Shown one piece after another: positions 7,472 through 14,816 of a stretch of 16,985 bases of DNA. Source of the stretch: Bacillota bacterium (GTDB lineage: Bacteria; Bacillota; Clostridia; Peptostreptococcales; Anaerovoracaceae); assembly GCA_016302545.1 (NCBI GenBank), contig JAEDNK010000023.1, positions 1-16,985 of the forward strand, read 5' to 3'. The notes below the pieces were generated by a model. The model was not told where the DNA came from and did not search any database. It was given only the letters and a program-made list of their open reading frames with translations. How positions within the stretch are numbered: the first letter of the stretch is position 1; every line of letters begins with the position of its first letter. The translations under genes and the position numbers were made by a program.

Positions 7472-8416
7472 CTATGCAAATGTGATTACTGTGCCTGTCT
7501 TTCCTTCCAGTGCGTCGATAGCCTTGGCAAGGGAAGTGATGATAGCTTTCTTATCAGGGTTAGCCTTTACGAATTTCATAGCTGCCTGAACTTTAGGAAG
7601 CATGCTTCCAGGTGCGAACTGACCGTCTGCACAGTGCTTTTCTGCTTCTGCATATGTCATGTGTCCGATATTTTCCTGGTTTGGCTTGTTGAAGTTGATT
7701 GCAACCTTCTCCACTTCGGTAAGAATCATAAGAGCATCTGCTCCAACATTCTCAGCAAGAAGTTCTGCTGCGAAGTCCTTATCGATTACTGCTGCAGTTC
7801 CTTCAAGGTCTCCGTTCTCATTTTCAAGAACAGGAATTCCGCCGCCTCCGCATGTGATTACAATTGTGGAGTCCCAAAGCTTCTTTACAGAATCAAGCTC
7901 AACAATCTTAGTAGGGATTGGGGAAGGTACTACTCTTCTCCAGCCTCTGCCTGCGTCTTCCTTCATGGAGTAACCCTTGGATTCTGCCAGTTCCTTAGCC
8001 TCGGCTTCTGAGTAGAAAGGTCCGATCGGCTTTGTAGGGTTCTGGAATGCAGGGTCCTTCTGGTCTACAACCATCTGAGTGAGAAGTGTTACTACAGGAA
8101 TGTTCTTGCCTCTCTTAGCCAGGGCAAATCTTAAAGCCTGCTGAAGATGATATCCGATATATCCCTGTGACATTGCTCCGCATACATCGAAAGGCATTGC
8201 AGGAGTTACATCCTTTGCTGTTTCTGATGCCAGAAGGATTCTGCCTACCTGTGGTCCGTTTCCGTGTACAACTGCCACTTCATATCCTTTTTCTGAAAGA
8301 TCTGCGATTCTTTCGCATGTTTCCTTAACAACTGCAAGCTGAGCCTCTGCGGTAGCTTCGCTCTTGCCTGACTGCAGTGCGTTTCCGCCTAAAGCGACAA
8401 CAATTTTCTCTGCCAT
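7472..8416 (-). CDS. arcC: Carbamate kinase
   Basis: This 314-residue enzyme transfers phosphate from carbamoyl phosphate to ADP, the ATP-yielding last step of the arginine deiminase pathway. Amino-acid-kinase family motifs are clear: VVALGGNAL at the N terminus, HGNGPQVG, CGGGGIPV, DKDFAAELLA and PGSMLPKVQAA near the C terminus. The open frame extends 20 codons upstream into arcA, but the ATG at 8416 is chosen because AAAGGAG precedes it and the protein then starts MAEKIVVALGG, as in homologs. It begins 23 bp after the arcA stop and is the last gene of the arc operon, ending at the shared terminator. Confidence 0.96.
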   Translation of the reverse strand: MAEKIVVALGGNALQSGKSEATAEAQLAVVKETCERIADLSEKGYEVAVVHGNGPQVGRILLASETAKDVTPAMPFDVCGAMSQGYIGYHLQQALRFALAKRGKNIPVVTLLTQMVVDQKDPAFQNPTKPIGPFYSEAEAKELAESKGYSMKEDAGRGWRRVVPSPIPTKIVELDSVKKLWDSTIVITCGGGGIPVLENENGDLEGTAAVIDKDFAAELLAENVGADALMILTEVEKVAINFNKPNQENIGHMTYAEAEKHCADGQFAPGSMLPKVQAAMKFVKANPDKKAIITSLAKAIDALEGKTGTVITFA

Positions 8417-8439
8417 TGGTATTTTTTCTCCTTTAAATA

Positions 8440-9657
8440 TTAAAGATCGTCTCTGTTTACAGGACATGACATACATCTAGGGCCGCCTCTGCCTCTTGAT
8501 AACTCGGCTGAAGGAATTGAAAGCACCTTGATGCCTCTCTTGTCAAGTAAATCGTTAGTCACATAGTTTCTTTCGTAGGTTACTACTGTTCCCGGTGCAA
8601 TGCAAAGAGTGTTTGAACCGTCGTTCCACTGTTCTCTCTGAGCTGCGATAAGATCTCCGCCGCCGCATCTGATAAGATCAACTGCAGGAAGCTTTAACTC
8701 AAGAGCAAGAATGTTAGCAAGCTCATCCATCATAGCGTTGTACTTTAACTGTCCGTCTGCTCCAAGAGTAATTTCATAAACTCCAAGAGGTCCTTCAATT
8801 TCAGGATGAATTGTGAACTTGTCGTAGTCTACCATTGTAAATACTGTATCCAGATGCATGAATGCTCTGCACTTAGGAATGTCGAATACCAGAACCTTCT
8901 TGAATTGGGAATTCTTAAGAAGGTTTTCTGCAAAGCATTCGATGCCCGCAAGAGTTGTTCTCTGCGAAAAACCGATTGCTACGATTTCCTTTGAAAGCAC
9001 CAGCACGTCTCCGCCTTCGATGGAGTACTTTCCTCTGATATTATACCACATAGGTGTGTCTTCAAGAGCAAAGTCTCTGTTATATTTAGTCATATATTCG
9101 AGGAGAAGGGATTCTCTTCTTCTCGCCGGAGTGCTCATGTGATGAATGTTGATACCGTTGCCCACACAAGCGCCCGGGTCTCTTGTAAAATACAGGTTAG
9201 GCATAGGGTCCAGAGCGAACACTTCCTCGGACTTCACTATGTCAAAAAGTGAACCGGCAGTAGCCTTGATTTCGTTTGAAAATACGCCTGCAATACATGT
9301 GGCTACCAGATCCTCAGGTTCCTTGGCCATTAAGAATTCCACCACGGCTTCTCTCATGCTTTCGGAGAAGTCCTTTGTCATATTAACAAACTCGTTTACG
9401 AAGTTTCTTCTCACTTCTATGTCAGCCAGCGCTTTAGCGGTTTCCTGCTGGTAATAGCAGACTTCAACGCCGTTTTCCTTTAAAACCTCGGCAAATCTGT
9501 CGTGCTCCTCCTGAGCAACCTTGAGGTAAGGAATGTCATCGAATAACAATCTTTCAAAGTTGTTGGGAGTGAGCTTTTCCAGTTCCTTCCCCGGTCTGTG
9601 GAGAAGAACCTTATTTAATTTTCCTATTTCGGAATAATTATGAATTCCAGGATACAT
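8440..9657 (-). CDS. arcA: Arginine deiminase
   Basis: This 405-residue enzyme hydrolyses arginine to citrulline and ammonia, the first step of the arginine deiminase pathway in the cytosol. By comparison with known deiminases the catalytic set is present: D160 in LYFTRDPGA, E214 in SIEGGD, H268 in FMHLDTVF, and nucleophile C395 in GGPRCMSCP. Length is normal for the family (about 410). The ATG at 9657 has a strong GGAGG just upstream. It sits between arcB and arcC on one strand, with 78 bp to arcB and 23 bp to arcC. The order arcB-arcA-arcC differs from the more common arcA-arcB-arcC, and no arcD antiporter is present here. Confidence 0.97.
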   Translation of the reverse strand: MYPGIHNYSEIGKLNKVLLHRPGKELEKLTPNNFERLLFDDIPYLKVAQEEHDRFAEVLKENGVEVCYYQQETAKALADIEVRRNFVNEFVNMTKDFSESMREAVVEFLMAKEPEDLVATCIAGVFSNEIKATAGSLFDIVKSEEVFALDPMPNLYFTRDPGACVGNGINIHHMSTPARRRESLLLEYMTKYNRDFALEDTPMWYNIRGKYSIEGGDVLVLSKEIVAIGFSQRTTLAGIECFAENLLKNSQFKKVLVFDIPKCRAFMHLDTVFTMVDYDKFTIHPEIEGPLGVYEITLGADGQLKYNAMMDELANILALELKLPAVDLIRCGGGDLIAAQREQWNDGSNTLCIAPGTVVTYERNYVTNDLLDKRGIKVLSIPSAELSRGRGGPRCMSCPVNRDDL

Positions 9658-9680
9658 ATTTTATCCTCCCTTCCTTTTAT

Positions 9681-9708
9681 AGGGCAGCCTCCTTAAATCT
9701 GCCGCCCT
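9681..9708. other. Interrupted stem-loop between arcB and arcA
   Basis: AGGGC at 9681-9685 can pair with GCCCT at 9704-9708, and an overlapping GGCAG/CTGCC pairing is possible, giving an imperfect GC-rich hairpin in the 78-bp gap. No U-run follows on the coding strand, so termination is unlikely. It could mark an mRNA processing site that adjusts arcA relative to arcB. Confidence 0.4.
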
Positions 9709-9735
9709 AGGTTTTCGGTTTTACTTACCGGCGAT

Positions 9736-10731
9736 TTAGCCCATAGTTGCAACCATAACGGCCTTGATGGTATGCATTCTGTTTTCTGCTTCGTCGAATA
9801 CCTTGGAGTGTCTTGACAGGAATACTTCGTCGGTTACCTCGCGGATGTCGTAGCCTAATTCCTTCTGCTCAGCTGCCATTGTTGTATCGAAATCGTGGAA
9901 GGAAGGTAAGCAGTGTAAGAAGATAACGTCATCGTTTTCTGTCTTGTCAAGCATTTCCTTAGTTACTCTGAAAGGAGTGAGGAGCTTTACTCTTTCAGGA
10001 ATCTGAGCCTCTTCACCCATGGATGCCCAAATGTCTGTGTAGAGAACGTCTGCACCCTTCAGGCATGCTTCGTCTGAGCTTACTTCGATAGTTGCGCCTG
10101 TGTATTCTGCAACCTTTCTTGCTCTTTCGATTACGCTGTTGTCGATCTGGTCTGCCAGCTCCTTAGGACCGTATGCTACGAAGTGCATACCCATCTTGGC
10201 GCAGCCGTACATCCATGCGTAAGCCATATTGTTTCTAACGTCTCCGCAGAATACAACCTTAACCTTGTTTAAAGGCTTAGCAACGTGTTCTTCGATAGTG
10301 AGAAGGTCAGCAAGGATCTGAGTAGGGTGGTCAACGTCGGTCAGGCCGTTCCATACAGGTACGCCTGCGTTTGCTGCCAGCTCTTCTACTACGGACTGCT
10401 TGTAGCCTCTGTATTCGATACCGTCATAGAATCTGCCGAGAACCTTAGCTGTGTCAACGATAGTTTCCTTCTTGCCCATCTGGGATGACTTGGAATCAAG
10501 GAAGGTTACGTGAGCTCCTTCGTCAAGAGCTGCAACCTCGAAAGCGCATCTTGTTCTTGTGGAAGTCTTTTCGAATAAGAGAACGATATTCTTTCCCTTT
10601 AAAACTTCATTGTGGATTCCTGCTCTCTTCTTAGCCTTTAAGTCATGAGCTAAGTCAAGCATGTATCTGATTTCTTCAGGTGTGAAATCCATCAGTGTTA
10701 AGAAATGTCTGCCCTTTAAATTTACTGCCAT
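9736..10731 (-). CDS. arcB: Ornithine carbamoyltransferase, probably catabolic
   Basis: This 331-residue transcarbamylase acts on citrulline and phosphate to give ornithine and carbamoyl phosphate, or in reverse for synthesis. Motifs are complete: carbamoyl-phosphate loop STRTR (57-61), HPTQ (135-138) and HCLP (273-276). The frame runs 16 codons further upstream, but the ATG at 10731 is chosen for its AAGGAG 8 nt away and the family-like start MAVNLKGRHFLTL. Sequence alone does not separate ArcB from ArgF. Clustering with arcA and arcC argues for the catabolic role, though the enzyme could serve argGH too because no second copy is in this window. It is the first gene of the arc cluster. Confidence 0.93.
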   Translation of the reverse strand: MAVNLKGRHFLTLMDFTPEEIRYMLDLAHDLKAKKRAGIHNEVLKGKNIVLLFEKTSTRTRCAFEVAALDEGAHVTFLDSKSSQMGKKETIVDTAKVLGRFYDGIEYRGYKQSVVEELAANAGVPVWNGLTDVDHPTQILADLLTIEEHVAKPLNKVKVVFCGDVRNNMAYAWMYGCAKMGMHFVAYGPKELADQIDNSVIERARKVAEYTGATIEVSSDEACLKGADVLYTDIWASMGEEAQIPERVKLLTPFRVTKEMLDKTENDDVIFLHCLPSFHDFDTTMAAEQKELGYDIREVTDEVFLSRHSKVFDEAENRMHTIKAVMVATMG

Positions 10732-10789
10732 TGTTTTTTCTCCTTTTCTCTTTGTAATACATTTGCATTTGCTCTGCATTGCGATTTTT

Positions 10790-10819
10790 TCTTAATGAAA
10801 TTTTACTATATGGTGTCAA
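10790..10819 (-). promoter_or_regulatory. Possible arcB promoter (perfect -35, poor -10)
   Basis: On the minus strand a consensus TTGACA (10819-10814) lies 22 bp beyond the mocR stop. At 16-18 bp spacing only a poor -10 is found (CATTAA/ATTAAG, about 10797-10791). TAAAAT is nearby but too close to pair with this -35. Such a promoter could be activator-dependent. I see no terminator between mocR and arcB, so read-through from upstream is also possible. Confidence 0.35.
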
Positions 10820-10840
10820 AAAGGGAAGTACCAGACTTAT

Positions 10841-12343
10841 TTATTTTTTATGTGCCAGTTCTTCCTCAAGTACCTGTCGGAATACCTCCAGTCCTTTGGC
10901 GAGTCTTTCCTCCGTTTCAAAGGAATAATTTATCCGCACGTGGTCTCTGCCGCCGTTTTTGAAGGGGTAAAAAACATAACCGGGCAGCAGCGCCACTCCC
11001 CTGTTGTAGGCTTTGTTGATAAACTCCTTGCAGTCTATGCCCGCAGGCAGTCTGCACCATATGTATACTCCTCCTCGCGGTCTCGTATATTCAATATCCA
11101 CCCCCGCAGCCTTTATTTCCTCTAGCTTTCGGCACGCGATTTCCTGCTTTTTGCTGTAATTTCTGCGAAAGTCATCGAGAATGCCGTAGTATGTGCCGTC
11201 CTCCAGATACCTTGCCACCAGCTTCTGGCTCATCCAGTCCGTGGCAACCATGCGCACAGATACCAGATAGCTCAGGCTCCGTATAAGCTCCCTGTCAGCC
11301 ACCACGAAGGCAAGGCTCAGCCCCGGCACGAAGGTGAGAGAAAAGGAATAGATGTAGATCACGTTATCTAAAGCGTCAAAGGCTTTTATGGGCGGAAGTC
11401 TTTCTCCGTCATATACAAGCTCTGAGGCGGCGTCCTCTTCTATGATGGGCACCCGATACCTGTTGGATATTTCAATAATCTTTTCACGCCTTTCCAAAGA
11501 AAGAATTGCTCCCGTAGGGTCGTGAAAACTCGAATTTACAAAGATAAAACGGGGATTATGCTTTTCCACCAGACTCTCGAGCACATCACACTTGATTCCA
11601 TCCTCATCAATGGGCACTGTTCTGATAACTGCCTCAGCAAGTTCCATAGCTCTATATGCATCAGGTGACACCGGTTCCTCCATTATTACAGTATCCCCCG
11701 GTTTGACCAAAAGCATTACAAGAAAATCAAGGGCCTGGTTTGTTTCTGTCAGTATCTGAATCTGGCCCGTAGATGCTTTAATACCCTTAGTGCCCAGAAA
11801 GCTGACCAGTTTCTGCCTTAAAAACTTGTCGCCTTTATACGGGCTGTAAAAGTACTGGCTTCTTCCTTCCGCCGTAATAATCTCTGCAATGTCCTGAGCT
11901 ACCTTTTCATTATCATATATTCCTGCTGCAGATATCCCGCTGCCGAGAGAGTATTTATCCTCTGCACCGAATCTCTGGAAGAGATCGTCAAAGGTTATTT
12001 CCATATCAAGGTATCCGGGCTTTATCTGGTTTACCCAGTTTACTTTTTTGTTTTTTGATCTGTGAAGGCGTCTACCCTCGTCAGTCTCACAGTCGCCCTT
12101 ATTTCCTCCTACGGAAACTATATAGCCTACTCCCTGCTTTGATTCGATGAGTTCCTCCGCCTTCAGTTCGTTGTACGCCTTAACCACGGTGTTTCTGTGC
12201 ACGCCTAAGATACTCGCCATGGCTCTTTCCGAGGGCAGAGTGCTGCCGCGGTTAAACTCGCCGGAAAGAATTTCTCTCTTAAGCTGCGACGCAATCTGAA
12301 GGTATATAGAGGTTTTGGAAACCTTGTCGATCCTTACGTTCAT
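10841..12343 (-). CDS. MocR-type GntR/aminotransferase-like regulator lacking the PLP lysine
   Basis: This 500-residue protein has an N-terminal GntR winged helix (about 10-78, with TLPSERAMASILGVHRNTVVKAY) and a class-I aminotransferase-like domain (about 110-495). In MocR proteins the domain normally holds pyridoxal phosphate through the lysine of SFSKTxxPGLRLG. Here that segment reads SFSLTFVPGLSLA, with L336 in place of the lysine. The pyridine-binding aspartate and tyrosine positions (EDDYDSE) read EEDAASE, and the SGAQQ-type phosphate-loop region reads TETNQ. A late carboxylate-site arginine (HVRINYSF) remains. So it is probably a DNA-binding regulator with a non-PLP sensor. Its ATG overlaps the methyltransferase stop (ATGA), and arcB follows 109 bp downstream, making arc a likely target. 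Confidence 0.88.
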   Translation of the reverse strand: MNVRIDKVSKTSIYLQIASQLKREILSGEFNRGSTLPSERAMASILGVHRNTVVKAYNELKAEELIESKQGVGYIVSVGGNKGDCETDEGRRLHRSKNKKVNWVNQIKPGYLDMEITFDDLFQRFGAEDKYSLGSGISAAGIYDNEKVAQDIAEIITAEGRSQYFYSPYKGDKFLRQKLVSFLGTKGIKASTGQIQILTETNQALDFLVMLLVKPGDTVIMEEPVSPDAYRAMELAEAVIRTVPIDEDGIKCDVLESLVEKHNPRFIFVNSSFHDPTGAILSLERREKIIEISNRYRVPIIEEDAASELVYDGERLPPIKAFDALDNVIYIYSFSLTFVPGLSLAFVVADRELIRSLSYLVSVRMVATDWMSQKLVARYLEDGTYYGILDDFRRNYSKKQEIACRKLEEIKAAGVDIEYTRPRGGVYIWCRLPAGIDCKEFINKAYNRGVALLPGYVFYPFKNGGRDHVRINYSFETEERLAKGLEVFRQVLEEELAHKK

Positions 12344-13467
12344 ACTTTTTCTCCGTGAAACTGGTAGTAGCAGATTTCCAACCTGCCGTTATAGAGCTTG
12401 CGCCTCCTATCTGCAGGTCGTCCCATGGCTTTCTGCTCTATGGTCTTATCCGATGTGACCACGAAAAGAGACCACGTCGGGTGTTCTTCAAAAAAGCGGC
12501 GGTAAATCCCGTAAATCCTGTCTATGGCTTCCTGCTCACCGATGCGCTGTCCGTAAGGGGGATTGGTTACCATAACTCCCGAAAGGGCTTTAGTTTTAAG
12601 GGCAGATATGTCGGCTGTGCTGAATTTAATGCAGTCGTCGACTCCCGCTTCCTCCGCATTGGCCTTTGCCGCTTTGATTGCAGCGGGATTTATATCCGAG
12701 CCGTAGATTTTAAGGCTGCACTCATTGTCTATGGCCTCAAAAGCCGCTTTTCGCTCCTCCTTCCAGAGACGGGCGGGTATTGCCTCCCAGCCCTCTGCCG
12801 CGAATTCCCTTGATATGCCCGGGGCTATGTTTCTGCCTATGAGAGCTGCCTCTACGGGGATGGTGCCCGAGCCGCAGCAGGGGTCTGCCAGAATTCTGTC
12901 CTTATTCCAGAAGGAAAGCATCACGAGGGCTGCCGCTATGGTTTCCTTTATAGGAGCCTCCACGCTGTGCCTTCGGTAGCCTCGCTTGTGAAGCCCCGGT
13001 CCTGTGGTGTCAAGCGTCACCGTAACTCTGTCCTTCAGTATGGTTATCTTTATGTCGTAAAGGGCTCCCGATTTTTCAAAATGTTCTATGCCGTAGGTTT
13101 CCTTCAGCCTTTCCACTATGGCCTTCTCCGCTACGGACTGGCAGGCGGGCACGCTGGAAAGCTTGGATTTTACCGATGAGCCGTTGACGATGAATTTTCC
13201 GTCTACGGGAATCCATTCCTCCCAGGGGATGGCTTTCACCTGCTGAAAGAGATCCTCGAACTCATATGCCATGAACTCGCCCATTTTAATCTGGACTCTG
13301 TCGGCACTTCTCAGCCACAGATTGGCTTTTACAACTGCTCTTTCGTCCCCGAGAAAGGTTATTTTGCCGTCCTCCGTTTTGATTATCTTATATCCGAGGT
13401 TTTCTATTTCTCTTTTTACTACTGCTTCAAGTCCGAAGGTGGCTGCAGCAATCAATTCCAGCTTCAA
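12340..13467 (-). CDS. THUMP-domain class I SAM-dependent RNA methyltransferase (RlmL/YpsC type)
   Basis: From a TTG at 13467 this gives 375 residues. It has an N-terminal ferredoxin-like/THUMP region (LELIAAATFGLEAVVKREI to about 160) and a Rossmann methyltransferase domain with SAM motif DPCCGSGT (195-202) and catalytic motif NPPYG (302-306). Relatives modify 23S rRNA at a guanine N2; the exact site here is inferred. No ATG fits the start. The TTG is chosen because homologs begin MKLELIA and AAAGGAA lies just upstream. The frame stays open to another TTG at 13545, which would add a His-Asp repeat tail encoded by a 9-bp tandem repeat. It overlaps the mocR-like gene by 4 bp, so the two are probably co-translated. 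Confidence 0.88.
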   Translation of the reverse strand: MKLELIAAATFGLEAVVKREIENLGYKIIKTEDGKITFLGDERAVVKANLWLRSADRVQIKMGEFMAYEFEDLFQQVKAIPWEEWIPVDGKFIVNGSSVKSKLSSVPACQSVAEKAIVERLKETYGIEHFEKSGALYDIKITILKDRVTVTLDTTGPGLHKRGYRRHSVEAPIKETIAAALVMLSFWNKDRILADPCCGSGTIPVEAALIGRNIAPGISREFAAEGWEAIPARLWKEERKAAFEAIDNECSLKIYGSDINPAAIKAAKANAEEAGVDDCIKFSTADISALKTKALSGVMVTNPPYGQRIGEQEAIDRIYGIYRRFFEEHPTWSLFVVTSDKTIEQKAMGRPADRRRKLYNGRLEICYYQFHGEKV

Positions 13468-13541
13468 TTCTTTCCGGTTCCTTTCGTATGTGTCATGTAT
13501 ATCGTGTACGTCGTGTATGTCGTGTACGTCGTGTACGTCAT
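13464..13541 (-). CDS. Possible 25-residue Thr/Tyr-repeat leader peptide
   Basis: An ATG at 13541 opens a frame through the 9-bp repeats encoding a (Thr-Thr-Tyr)-type peptide that begins MTYTTYTTYTTY. It ends at a TGA whose first two bases are the last two of the TTG start of the methyltransferase (TTGA). That stop-start overlap is typical of coupled leader frames. No good ribosome site precedes the ATG, so translation is uncertain and this may be a by-product of the repeat. Confidence 0.22.
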   Translation of the reverse strand: MTYTTYTTYTTYTIYMTHTKGTGKN

Positions 13542-13544
13542 ACA
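13491..13544. repeat. 9-bp tandem repeat, six units
   Basis: Six head-to-tail 9-bp units of the form yGTCGTGTA (plus strand) run across 13491-13544. The middle units are nearly identical and the outer two are degenerate. It lies between the mreB terminator and the methyltransferase start. Unit length is a multiple of three, so copy-number change would not shift any frame. There are no unique spacers, so this is not a CRISPR array. Confidence 0.85.
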
Positions 13545-13558
13545 ACGTCGCTTTTCAG

Positions 13559-13586
13559 AAAAAAAGCGCCCTTTCCTCGGGCGCTT
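13559..13586 (-). terminator. Terminator of mreB/mbl
   Basis: On the minus strand an 8-bp perfect stem, AAGCGCCC (13586-13579) with GGGCGCTT (13571-13564) and a 7-nt loop, is followed by a run of seven Ts. This is a canonical Rho-independent terminator, 9 bp beyond the mreB stop. Any transcript for the methyltransferase must start after it or read through it. Confidence 0.9.
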
Positions 13587-13594
13587 GTCAGTTT

Positions 13595-14617
13595 CTACAG
13601 ATAAGGCGCCCTTCTGTTCAGTGAATTTCCTTCCAGCCTGTCAAGCTCGTCAAGAGCTTTGCCTGTGCCGATTGCGACACAGGACTTAGGGTCCTCAGCT
13701 ACGATTACCTTTATTCCTGTTCTTTCTTCAATTCGCTTGTCGATTCCGTGTAGCAGCGCGCCGCCGCCGGTAATTATTATTCCCGAATTGCTGATGTCAG
13801 CTGCCAGCTCCGGCGGAGTTCTTTCCAGAACATTGTGTACAGCCTCTGTAATGGCATACAAAGGCTCCTCAAGGGCATCCATCATTTCCTCGGAGGTAAC
13901 GTCAACGCTCTTCGGCAGACCCGTAACCAGGTCACGGCCTCTGCACTCCTTGGAAACCGTCTCTTCTCTCGGATAGGCGGTTCCGATTGTAAGCTTAAGC
14001 TCCTCGGCCGTTCTTTCACCGATGTATAGCTTGTGGGCCTTTCTCATGTACTTGATTATTGCCTCGTCAAACTTATCCCCTGCCATCTTTACCGAGGTGC
14101 TGGCTACAATGCCTCCCAGTGAGATTACGGCAATATCGGTGGTTCCCCCGCCGATGTCTATTACCATTACGCCATCAGGTCTGGAAATGTCGATTCCTGC
14201 TCCGATGGCAGCAGCAACGGGCTCCTCCATGAGATAGACGTCTTTGCCGCCCGCCTGAGTCGCCGCTTCCTTTACGGCTCTCTTTTCAACCTCCGTTACG
14301 CCGCTTGGTACGCAAACCATGATTTTCGGTTTAAATAATCTACCTGCGCCGCAGGTCTTTCTGATAAAGTATTTTAACATTCTTTCCGTAATGTCATAGT
14401 CGGAAATAACGCCGTCTCTGAGGGGTCTTACGGCAACGATGTTTGCCGGAGTCCTTCCCAGCATCTGACGAGCCTCCTCGCCAACTGCCAGAATTTCATC
14501 TGTATCGTTATTAATAGCCACCACCGATGGCTCGTTAAGCACAATTCCTTTACCTTTTATATATACCAGCACGTTTGCCGTGCCGAGGTCAATACCGACT
14601 TCCGAAGCAAATCCCAT
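13595..14617 (-). CDS. mreB: Rod-shape actin homolog MreB/Mbl
   Basis: This 340-residue bacterial actin forms membrane-associated filaments that guide lateral wall synthesis. The actin ATPase signatures are present: phosphate-1 GIDLGTAN (8-15), phosphate-2 DIGGGTTDIAV (154-164) and the adenosine motif IIITGGGALLHGI near the C terminus. Length fits the family (330-345). The ATG at 14617 has AAAGGAG 7 nt upstream. No mreC or mreD follows. It is a solo gene with its own promoter and terminator, which resembles Mbl-type paralogs of Firmicutes. Assigning MreB versus Mbl from sequence alone is uncertain. Confidence 0.94.
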   Translation of the reverse strand: MGFASEVGIDLGTANVLVYIKGKGIVLNEPSVVAINNDTDEILAVGEEARQMLGRTPANIVAVRPLRDGVISDYDITERMLKYFIRKTCGAGRLFKPKIMVCVPSGVTEVEKRAVKEAATQAGGKDVYLMEEPVAAAIGAGIDISRPDGVMVIDIGGGTTDIAVISLGGIVASTSVKMAGDKFDEAIIKYMRKAHKLYIGERTAEELKLTIGTAYPREETVSKECRGRDLVTGLPKSVDVTSEEMMDALEEPLYAITEAVHNVLERTPPELAADISNSGIIITGGGALLHGIDKRIEERTGIKVIVAEDPKSCVAIGTGKALDELDRLEGNSLNRRAPYL

Positions 14618-14635
14618 AGCCCATCTCCTTTTCTA

Positions 14636-14651
14636 ATGATATTTCTATCAT
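14636..14651. other. Small hairpin in the mreB leader
   Basis: ATGATA (14636-14641) pairs with TATCAT (14646-14651) across a 4-nt loop. In the mreB mRNA it lies a few bases upstream of the ribosome site and might affect its access. It is AT-only apart from one G-C pair, so it is weak. Confidence 0.3.
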
Positions 14652-14678
14652 TTGCATTTTTCATTAAAATATGAATTC

Positions 14679-14707
14679 ATTATATCTAATTATTGGCTTT
14701 TTTTCAA
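14679..14707 (-). promoter_or_regulatory. Promoter of mreB/mbl
   Basis: On the minus strand TTGAAA (14707-14702), 17 bp and a perfect TATAAT (14684-14679) form a strong sigma-A-type promoter. Transcription would start near 14672, giving a leader of about 55 nt. A 10-bp palindrome ATGAATTCAT (14671-14680) covers the -10/start region. Confidence 0.85.
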
Positions 14708-14765
14708 GGGGTCAAATAATCTTAAGAAATTTTAATAATTAGTTAATGGTTCCTTAATTTTCCTA

Positions 14766-14774
14766 TGTTAGAAT
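14766..14774 (+). promoter_or_regulatory. Extended -10 promoter of the glycosyltransferase-deacetylase gene
   Basis: TGTTAGAAT (14766-14774) is an extended -10 of the TGnTAnAAT type. The -35 region around 14746-14752 (ATGGTTC) is poor, as is usual for extended -10 promoters. The start would be near 14781, with a leader of about 56 nt containing the hairpin at 14800-14816. Confidence 0.55.
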
Positions 14775-14799
14775 TGTAATATCAAAAATTAACACAGCA

Positions 14800-14816
14800 A
14801 GGAGCCATGGGCTCCT
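14800..14816 (+). other. 7-bp hairpin in the leader of the fusion gene
   Basis: AGGAGCC (14800-14806) pairs perfectly with 14810-14816 around the 3-nt loop ATG. In RNA it would hide an AGGAG decoy just 2 nt ahead of an ATG-GGC-TCC-TGA mini-frame. The real ribosome site, AAGGGG (14824-14829), follows closely. It may stabilise the 5' end or act as an operator; its role is unknown. Confidence 0.45.

Noticed and set aside
7469..8011. 180-codon plus-strand open frame starting near the shared terminator
   Set aside because: Antisense to arcC, and the Cys/Ser/Phe-rich composition is typical of a shadow frame.
10732..10779. 16-codon upstream extension of the carbamoyltransferase
   Set aside because: It is Lys/Cys-rich and contains the ribosome site of the downstream ATG. 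Family alignment favours the start at 10731.
12355..12813. 152-codon plus-strand open frame
   Set aside because: It lies wholly antisense to the methyltransferase, has no recognisable domain, and the opposite strand has clear SAM and NPPY motifs.
13491..13544. CRISPR-like array
   Set aside because: Units are 9 bp, directly adjacent and without unique spacers, so this is a simple tandem repeat.
13468..13545. His-Asp repeat as true N terminus of the methyltransferase
   Set aside because: It would need a TTG at 13545 with no ribosome site. The family starts at the KLELIA segment. Kept only as a possibility in the findings.
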